A DNA stretch of 12,045 bases from CANHEE01 sp043777755 (GTDB lineage: Bacteria > Bacteroidota > Bacteroidia > Chitinophagales > Saprospiraceae), in assembly GCA_043777755.1 (NCBI GenBank), contig JAYWHK010000081.1:1-12045 (forward strand), written 5' to 3'. Shown in pieces: positions 7,201 to 12,045 of this stretch. Position numbers and translations under genes: made by a program. Each line of letters starts with the position of its first letter. The first letter of the stretch is position 1. The notes beneath the pieces were generated by a model. It was not told where the DNA came from, made no database searches, and saw only the letters and a list, made by a program, of their open reading frames with translations.

Positions 7201-10200
7201 TATTTGTTACTGTAATAGAGTTTGTAGCAGTACAGCCTTGAACGTTAGTAACAGTCACACTGTATGTTCCTGCGCCTACGTTGATGTTCTGAGAAGTTGC
7301 ACCATTGCTCCATAGGTAAGAATTTCCACCATTAGCCGTTAAAGTCGTAGTGCTACCTGGACAAACAGTTGGTTCGCCAGTAATGGTTGCTGTAACATTA
7401 CTGTTAGTAACTGTTGCGGAAGCCGTTGCGCTACAACCTACTCCATTAGAAACAGTTACTGTATATGTACCTGCTCCAACAGTAATACTTTGACCTGTTG
7501 CGCCGTTGCTCCAAGTAAATGAGCCTGAGCCACTTGCTGTCAAAGTTGTCGTAGCTCCATTACAAACTTTTAAGTTACCATTAATTGTAACAGTTGGATT
7601 GGCTGTTTGATTTACAGTTGTACTTGCTGTTGCTTTACAACCTTGTGCATTTGTTACTTCTACACTATAAGTACCTGCACCAACTGCAATTGATTGCGCT
7701 GTTGAACCATTGCTCCATAAATAAATTCCTCCTCCTTGTGCTGTTAAAGTCGTTGTTTGACCTACACATACTTGTAAGTTACCCGTGATTGATGTAGAAA
7801 AACTATTGTTGTTGATTGTAGTAGAAGCTGTTGCACTACAACCTGATCCATTAGAAACAGTTACTGTATATGTTCCTGCGCCAATATTGATTGTTTGTGC
7901 TATTGAACCATTACTCCATAGATAAGTTACTCCTCCTTGTGCTGTTAAAGTCGTTGTTCCTCCATTACAAACAGTTGTATTTCCTCCTGTGATTGTAGCT
8001 GTTGGATTAGCAGTTGTTGTTACCGTTGCACTCGCTGTTGCCTTACAACCTGCTCCACTTGTAATTTCTACGCTGTATGTTCCTGCGCCTACATTGATTG
8101 TTTGCGCTGTTGAACCATTACTCCATAAGTAAGTACCTGTTCCTTGCGCTGTCAAAGTTGTCGTTTGTCCTGTACATACTTGTAAGTTACCTGTAATTGA
8201 TGCTATTGGATTAGCAACTGTTGTTACTACTACACTTGCTGTTGATTTACAACCCGCAGTATTCGTTACTTCTAAGCCATATATTCCTGCACCAACTGTG
8301 ATTGATTGTGCCGTTGAACCGTTACTCCATAAATATGTACCAGTATCTTGGGCAGTTAAGGTTGTAGTTGAGCCATTACATACTTGTAGAACCCCTGTTA
8401 TAGTTGCTATTGGAGCTGCTATTTTTGTTACTGTTGCGCTTGCTGTTGCTTTACAACCTGCTCCGCTTGTAATTTCTACGCTGTATGTTCCTGCACCAAC
8501 TGTAATTGATTGTGCTGTTGAACCATTGCTCCATAGGTAAGTGCCTGTTCCATTCGCTGTCAAAGTTGTCGTTTGTCCTGTACATACTTGCAAGTTACCT
8601 GTAATTGATGCTATTGGATTAGCAACTGTTGTTACTGTTGCGCTCGCTGTTGCTTTACAACCTGCTCCGCTTGTAATTTCTACGCTGTATGTTCCTGCAC
8701 CAACTGTAATTGATTGTGCTGTTGAACCATTACTCCATAGGTAAGTGCCTGTTCCTTGCGCTGTCAAAGTTGTTGTTTGTCCTGCACATATACTTAGATT
8801 TCCTGTAATAGTTGCTATTGGATTAGCAACTGTTGTTACTGTTGCACTCGCTGTTGCTTTACAACCTGCGGCATTGGTAACTTCTACACTATATGAACCT
8901 ACTCCAATTGTGATACTTTGAGTAGTAGCACCATTGCTCCATTTATAAGTAGTACCGCCCTGCGCTGTCAAGGTCGTTGTTTGCCCCGTACATACTTGTA
9001 AATTTCCTGTAATTGTAGCAGCTGGATTGAAAGCAGCTGTTACTGTTGTACTCGCTGTTGCCGTACAGTATCCGTTAGATACAGTTACAGTATAAGTTCC
9101 TGCTCCTACATTGATTGTTTGTGCTGTTGAACCATTACTCCATAGATAAGTGCCTGTTCCTTGCGCTGTCAAAGTTGTTGTTTGTCCTGCACATATACTT
9201 AGATTTCCTGTAATAGTTGCTTGTACACTTGTTGGATTAGTAAGTGAGAAATTAAAATCTCCTATATTTTGACCCGTTCCAGTGTTCTTAAACCATGCAG
9301 AAGCTCCAAAAGTTGTATTGTTTAAATTCCCTCCATTTCCTACTTGAAAAGCGGGTCCGATATTACTAATGTTTGTTATTACTCCATTTTGTGTTATAGT
9401 ACCAGAAAAAGCACTAAAATAATACCATGAACTACCACCAGAATTAATACACAATTCATATTTAGGACTATTAACTCCTGCGGTAGTTGTACGTCCAGTA
9501 AGTGTTATATTAGTTTTTACTATGTCGCTTGTATTACCAACTTGTACATAAGTAGCAGATAAGGTAGCAGATCCATTAGCATTGTCTGTAAATGTTCCAC
9601 TTTGTACGGTATAATGTTTTCCATTTAAATAAAGAGCATAAGTACCAGGGGTACAACCATTAGCATTTGCTATTGTATAAGAAGTACAAGTTGTTGGCGG
9701 AGGTGGCGTTGTACCTGGGGTAATACAATTGCCCGTAATATTTATTTTTACAATATTACTTTCCCCATAATAACAAGCACAACCAGCACGACGGGCGCAA
9801 CGCAAATACCAAGTCGTTTGACTTACAGTGCCTGGACTATAACTTGATGTAGTTGCCCCTGCTATTTGTTGCCAACTTTTTAAATTAACAACTCCATTCG
9901 CATCGCAAGTAGGTAAATTTGTTAATCCATTAGGATCTGTTGTTTTCAACCAGACATACTCTATCCCTTTCGTTACATCTCCACCAGAAGGCAAGGTTAT
10001 GTTATTGATAGCTACTGAATTATACGGCGCACAACCATTTTGGTCTGAACCAATTGATCCACCAGATGTCAAGTTATTACATGGTGCTGGACAATTGCCC
10101 GTAATATTTATTTTTACAATATTACTTTCTCCATAATAACAAACACAACCAGCACGACGGGCGCAACGCAAATACCAAGTCGTTTGGCTTACAGTACCTG

Positions 10201-11782
10201 GGCTATAGCTTGAAGCGGTTGCCCCTGCTATTTGTTGCCAGCTTTTTAAATTAACAACTCCATTCGCATCGCAAGTAGGTAAGTTTGTTAATCCATTAGG
10301 ATCTGTTGTTTTCAACCAGACATACTCTATCCCTTTCGTTGCATCGCCACCAGAAGGCAAGGTTATGCTATTGATAGCTACGGAATTGTACGGTGCGCAA
10401 CCATTTTGGTCTGAACCAATTGATCCACCAGAAGTCAAGTTGTTACAAGACGCAACACAATAGGTTGGTGTCAGTGTCCATGTTTGAGTTGCATTTGCAT
10501 TTACTGTATAATGTTGATCATACTTCAATGCAGTCCATACAGGAGTAGTATTGATTGCACGCCACATTTGACCTTCTTGTGTCGCAGTAGTCCAAGAACC
10601 ACCCGCTTGGATAGTTGTCTTGTAAACATCACCTGTTGTTAGCCAGTGATAGATTTCAACAGGACAACTTCCTGTGTTCTTAATCGTTAGTGTTTTAGTA
10701 GTAACTACTGCTGGATCTGTTTTAGTCAAACAAAAATCATCAGTATATAAACAACCATTTGCTCCTTTCCACAAATAAGCCTGAACATATACAGTGCCTG
10801 ATGGAGCAACTTTCGTAGCTGTGTATTTAGTATAAGTTGAAGCAGTTACAGACGTTGAAGCCTCCGTAATTTTATTCCAATTCGCATCATAAAAAGCAAT
10901 ACCAACACCTGCCCAACTCGGATAGTTGGCTACTTTTGCATAAGCTGTCAAAGTATAGGTAGCTCCTACTACACCTGCAATGGAATTTCCTGCACCTCCT
11001 TGTATTCCACAAACAGAAGCAGCTTTAGAACCGCTATTGGAAGAAGTAGATACTACTGTATTACCCCAGTTATTCCAAGAAGCTAAATCTGATTCAAACC
11101 CTGAGTTTTGTATTAAATTACCACTACATGTAACCGTTGGAGGTTGTACAGTTGTGCAATTCTTCAAATCAAAATAAATATCAGAACCGCCTTTTTTCCA
11201 ACAAGTATTCCAGCCACCTGTTTGTGTTAGGTTTAACCAAGCTGACATACCATATTTGGTTGTTGAATTAATACTTCCTCCTGTTCCAATTTGAAGGGCC
11301 GAACCTCCAACTAATGAAGCAGTAAAAGTCACACCTTGTACGTGCGTACCAGCTACACCAGTAACTGAACCCGTTGCCGCACGATAGTAATACCAATCGC
11401 TGGTGTTACTTGGAAGACAATGCCAACCATCGCCACCGCCATGCGGAGTGCTTGCACCTTTGTTGGAAAATGTCAAGTGCATATCAAATTTGACATTTGT
11501 CTTGTTAATAACCTGGTACAAACGAGCTGTAAGTTGTGCTGTACCGTTATCAAATTCTTTCCAAGAAGCCGATTCTATACCATAACCTTGATACCAACTG
11601 TTTTGATTACCATTGATAACGAGATCTAACCACGGTCCTTGCTCTGACTGATGCGCCGCAGCAGCACCACAAGAGTAGTAGAATGCACCAGGAGTACATT
11701 GCTTGATTACATTTTGAGCGGAAATATTAGAAAATATCCCTAAAATCAATAATGCAAAAATTGTTAATAAATTTTTTTTCAT
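3995..11782 (-). CDS. Giant multidomain surface protein secreted by T9SS (SdrD_B, Ig-like and HYR-like repeats)
   Basis: This 2595-residue protein has a signal peptide (MKKNLLTIFALLILGIFSNI, cleavage near SAQ/N). In order: an unnamed domain (29-210), a CBM4/9-like domain opening NLIQNSGFE (about 222-360), a VHL-beta-like segment with CPVEIYHWL and MWRAIN (about 361-440), two near-identical 122-residue repeats (442-685), a short Thr/Pro linker, a second copy of the unnamed domain (about 698-848), ten Ig-like repeats of about 68 residues with WSNG and TYTV motifs (850-1528), six SdrD_B-like domains with D-x-N-x-D-G-V-Q-D calcium-type loops (1532-2241), three HYR-like domains with D-x-x-A-P and DKCGN motifs (2243-2480), and a type A T9SS sorting domain (about 2518-2595, FPNPTYGDAT to KKLVVVE). 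It is probably a cell-surface adhesin or matrix-binding protein; no enzyme motif is seen. The start is preceded by A/T-rich sequence and I find no strong promoter. T9SS components are not in this window. Confidence 0.93.
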   Translation of the reverse strand: MKKNLLTIFALLILGIFSNISAQNVIKQCTPGAFYYSCGAAAAHQSEQGPWLDLVINGNQNSWYQGYGIESASWKEFDNGTAQLTARLYQVINKTNVKFDMHLTFSNKGASTPHGGGDGWHCLPSNTSDWYYYRAATGSVTGVAGTHVQGVTFTASLVGGSALQIGTGGSINSTTKYGMSAWLNLTQTGGWNTCWKKGGSDIYFDLKNCTTVQPPTVTCSGNLIQNSGFESDLASWNNWGNTVVSTSSNSGSKAASVCGIQGGAGNSIAGVVGATYTLTAYAKVANYPSWAGVGIAFYDANWNKITEASTSVTASTYTKYTATKVAPSGTVYVQAYLWKGANGCLYTDDFCLTKTDPAVVTTKTLTIKNTGSCPVEIYHWLTTGDVYKTTIQAGGSWTTATQEGQMWRAINTTPVWTALKYDQHYTVNANATQTWTLTPTYCVASCNNLTSGGSIGSDQNGCAPYNSVAINSITLPSGGDATKGIEYVWLKTTDPNGLTNLPTCDANGVVNLKSWQQIAGATASSYSPGTVSQTTWYLRCARRAGCVCYYGESNIVKINITGNCPAPCNNLTSGGSIGSDQNGCAPYNSVAINNITLPSGGDVTKGIEYVWLKTTDPNGLTNLPTCDANGVVNLKSWQQIAGATTSSYSPGTVSQTTWYLRCARRAGCACYYGESNIVKINITGNCITPGTTPPPPTTCTSYTIANANGCTPGTYALYLNGKHYTVQSGTFTDNANGSATLSATYVQVGNTSDIVKTNITLTGRTTTAGVNSPKYELCINSGGSSWYYFSAFSGTITQNGVITNISNIGPAFQVGNGGNLNNTTFGASAWFKNTGTGQNIGDFNFSLTNPTSVQATITGNLSICAGQTTTLTAQGTGTYLWSNGSTAQTINVGAGTYTVTVSNGYCTATASTTVTAAFNPAATITGNLQVCTGQTTTLTAQGGTTYKWSNGATTQSITIGVGSYSVEVTNAAGCKATASATVTTVANPIATITGNLSICAGQTTTLTAQGTGTYLWSNGSTAQSITVGAGTYSVEITSGAGCKATASATVTTVANPIASITGNLQVCTGQTTTLTANGTGTYLWSNGSTAQSITVGAGTYSVEITSGAGCKATASATVTKIAAPIATITGVLQVCNGSTTTLTAQDTGTYLWSNGSTAQSITVGAGIYGLEVTNTAGCKSTASVVVTTVANPIASITGNLQVCTGQTTTLTAQGTGTYLWSNGSTAQTINVGAGTYSVEITSGAGCKATASATVTTTANPTATITGGNTTVCNGGTTTLTAQGGVTYLWSNGSIAQTINIGAGTYTVTVSNGSGCSATASTTINNNSFSTSITGNLQVCVGQTTTLTAQGGGIYLWSNGSTAQSIAVGAGTYSVEVTNAQGCKATASTTVNQTANPTVTINGNLKVCNGATTTLTASGSGSFTWSNGATGQSITVGAGTYTVTVSNGVGCSATASATVTNSNVTATITGEPTVCPGSTTTLTANGGNSYLWSNGATSQNINVGAGTYSVTVTNVQGCTATNSITVTNKNCNSSSVGDFVFCDKNANGVQDGTEPGIAGVTVTLNGTDINGQPVTRTTTTDANGKYNFDNLPAGTYTVTFTKPNSYQSSNPEQGGNDSNDSDANPITGTSPSFTLGQGQNNSTIDAGFYQLSTIGNFVFDDKDNDGVQDAGELGIAGVTVTLTGTAGDGSPVSLTTVTDSNGNYQFTNVKPGTYTLNFGKPTGFNPSPQNVGTDDNVDSDTDSSGNVPVTVTSGTTNNTIDAGFNKPVVNNASLGDYVFCDKNGNGVQDAGDTPLAGVTVTLTGTTASGQTVTKTAVTDATGKYTFTGLEAGTYKVTFGTLAGYVSSPSDKGGNDAIDSDAINGMVSNIVLVAGQNNPTIDAGFYQLSTIGNFVFDDQNNNGVQNLGELGLAGVTVTLTGTAGDGSPVSLTTITDANGNYQFTNVKPGIYTLNFGKPTGFNPSLQNVGTDDNVDSDTDSSGNVPVTVTSGTTNNTVDAGFNKPAPVLGSIGDIVFNDLDKDGVQDAGETGIPNVTVILNGTVNGNPITLVTTTDANGKYNFPNLQPGTYTLTFSKPAGYTASPADQGGNDATDSDANSTTGVTPSITIVAGTNNTTIDAGFYLTPIATNVTIGDFVFLDCNKNGIQDANEGGVANVKVELRNAAGTIVATTTTNASGAYSFTVPAGSYKVCFKLPTNYTGLIFSPKDAGGSDMKDSDVSATGETDLINFTANNNTVDAGIIDNIAPVLNNFPANVTVACTAIPVTPNITATDNYDASVTIMKNTTTELTGIAGQYLLKHTFKAVDKCGNITEKTWTICVKDTDAPTFTSFPADKTVECDAIPAVEMPNVSDACDSSPEVDYDQTIVTGSCVNNYTIKRIWTVTDAAGNKSTKTQTITVRDTKAPVITGVPADVTITCGQAMPLPPAPGVVKATDNCDAFVNTHFSEIFFAGDCDGKGMIKCQWLAKDKCGNITTKIWTITIFTPAQSLQQNTNNTPNSLLNATGRTEIKEATQEVVFTNNDVNVFPNPTYGDATILLGDVKASRINVVNEIGQIVQTIEQPTEKVELNLARGAKGLYTIQIYTATGILTKKLVVVE
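5060..7189 (-). repeat. Six SdrD_B-like domain repeats, with a 708-bp super-repeat
   Basis: The six units, from residue 1532 to 2241, each carry an opening IGDFVF-like strand, a D-x-N/D-x-D/N-G-V-Q-D loop, T-D-A-N-G-x-Y-x-F, G-T-Y-x-x-x-F, and end in (T/V)IDAGF. Units 2 and 4 are almost identical (about 6483-6830 and 5775-6125), and flanking sequence matches as well: ttgataactg occurs at 6829 and 6121. The exact offset of 708 bases equals 236 codons, so a two-domain block was duplicated. Confidence 0.85.
7195..9235 (-). repeat. Ten tandem Ig/PKD-like repeats with a 204-bp period
   Basis: Ten units, each with ITGNLxxCxGQTTTLTA, then WSNGS-x-x-Q, GAGTYSVE/TVT and GCxATAS, occupy residues about 850-1528. 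The WSNG codons fall roughly every 204 bases. Positions 8445-8551 and 8649-8755 differ at about one base, and 8743-8815 matches 9148-9220, pointing to recent duplication or gene conversion inside the array. Confidence 0.88.
9239..9691 (-). repeat. Second copy of an unnamed duplicated domain
   Basis: Residues about 698-848 match the N-terminal domain at 29-210. Shared features are CTPG at the start, NG-(T/S)-A-x-L-(T/S)-A, QV-x-N, WYY/F, G-(P/S)-A-(F/L)-Q-(V/I)-G-x-G-G-x-(L/I)-N-(N/S)-T-T, SAW and a final DF/YF-x-L-x-N. I do not recognise it as a named family. Confidence 0.6.
9726..10457 (-). repeat. Two tandem 366-bp coding repeats
   Basis: The copies at 9726-10091 and 10092-10457 are nearly identical in DNA and encode two 122-residue units. 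Each contains GGSIGSDQNGCAPYN, EYVWLKTTDPNG and WYLRCARRAGC followed by CYYGESNI. The offset is a whole number of codons. A recent in-frame duplication is the simplest explanation. Confidence 0.9.
11153..11698 (-). repeat. First (N-terminal) copy of the unnamed duplicated domain
   Basis: Residues 29-210, directly after the signal peptide, form a Gly/Ser/aromatic-rich domain with four or more cysteines. The homologous copy is at 9239-9691. Its place at the exposed N-terminus suggests a binding role; this is inference. Confidence 0.6.
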
Positions 11783-11952
11783 TGAATTGCGTAAGTTTTA
11801 AAAATTATAAGTTTTGGTTAAAATTGATTTATTATATTATTTGTTATTTTAAGTAAAAGCAAAAACTTCGTCATCCATATCAGATGCACAAGCTCCGACA
11901 GGAAATCCTCGTTGGGTCAATTTATTTGATTTTACCCTAAAACTTAAAATAA

Positions 11953-11970
11953 ACTCGATGTTCCAGTTTT
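11953..11970 (-). repeat. 18-bp inverted repeat, right arm
   Basis: actcgatgttccagtttt is the reverse complement of 80-97 without mismatch. Outside it lies a 75-base AT-rich tract to the window end. If the two window ends were joined through their shared 18 bases, the arms would flank a 136-base AT-rich core. Confidence 0.75.
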
Positions 11971-12027
11971 TGAAATTTTAGGCATAATTTTTTTTGACAC
12001 TAAAATTTTATAATTTTTTTATAATTT

Positions 12028-12045
12028 TTATAAAAATAAAAAATT
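12028..12045. repeat. Right copy of the 18-bp repeat shared by both window ends
   Basis: This is an exact copy, in the same orientation, of positions 1-18. Confidence 0.7.

Larger units (their letters stand above)
11783..12045. other. Region upstream of the giant gene, no convincing gene
   Basis: Position 11783 to about 11848 is AT-rich and should carry the promoter of the giant gene, but no TTG/TAnnTTTG pair with correct spacing is clear. A GC-richer island at about 11863-11918 includes an imperfect dyad (ccgacagga / tcctcgttgg). A minus-strand frame of about 42 codons ends at TAA 11851-11849 and reads VKSNKLTQRGFPVG then DMDDEVFAFT; it looks protein-like but has no usable start. From 11971 onward the sequence is almost pure A/T. 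Confidence 0.6.

Noticed and set aside
8298..8744. Plus-strand frames with repeated segments such as VIDCAVEPLLHR
   Set aside because: The repetition mirrors the 204-bp Ig-like repeats of the giant gene read antisense. They are shadows, not genes.
7195..10457. Regularly spaced repeats considered as a CRISPR array
   Set aside because: The units are 204 or 366 bases, all whole codons, lie in one open frame and encode conserved Ig-like or related domains; there are no short repeat-spacer units.

Overview
The window looks like a piece of a Bacteroidota genome, probably Cytophagales-like. It is AT-rich. It has no Shine-Dalgarno sequences before the large genes and one promoter of the Bacteroidota TTG/TAnnTTTG type. 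It also carries a giant secreted protein ending in a type IX secretion system (T9SS) C-terminal sorting domain. All supported genes lie on the minus strand, so the order of transcription is from the right end of the window to the left.

Layout by coordinate. Positions 1-18 are an exact copy of the last 18 bases of the window. Positions 1-266 hold the 5' part of an Abi_2 (AbiD/AbiF) family abortive-infection gene that runs off the left edge. In front of it are a compact structured leader RNA (about 271-330) and a good promoter (337-367). A strong terminator (392-437) separates this unit from a 1077-residue secreted VPS10/sortilin-like Asp-box (BNR) propeller protein (446-3679). A 315-base gap (3680-3994) with its own terminator follows. 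Positions 3995-11782 encode a 2595-residue mosaic surface protein. Its order is signal peptide, an unnamed domain, a CBM-like domain, a VHL-beta-like domain, two 122-residue repeats, a second copy of the unnamed domain, ten Ig-like repeats, six SdrD_B-like domains, three HYR-like domains and the T9SS signal. The last 263 bases hold no convincing gene but contain an inverted copy of an 18-bp sequence also present at 80-97.

How the parts relate. The two large genes both encode exported proteins but appear to be separate transcription units, each with its own terminator. Nothing in the sequence ties them to one pathway beyond export to the cell surface or periplasm. The Abi gene is an independent unit. 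Its promoter, hairpin-plus-T-tract leader and start codon resemble an RNA-antitoxin/HEPN-toxin arrangement, and I think it is the most interesting system here, although only its beginning is present and its frame may be broken. The matching ends and the inverted 18-mers suggest that the window is bounded by a dispersed repeat, is a contig cut at such a repeat, or is circular.
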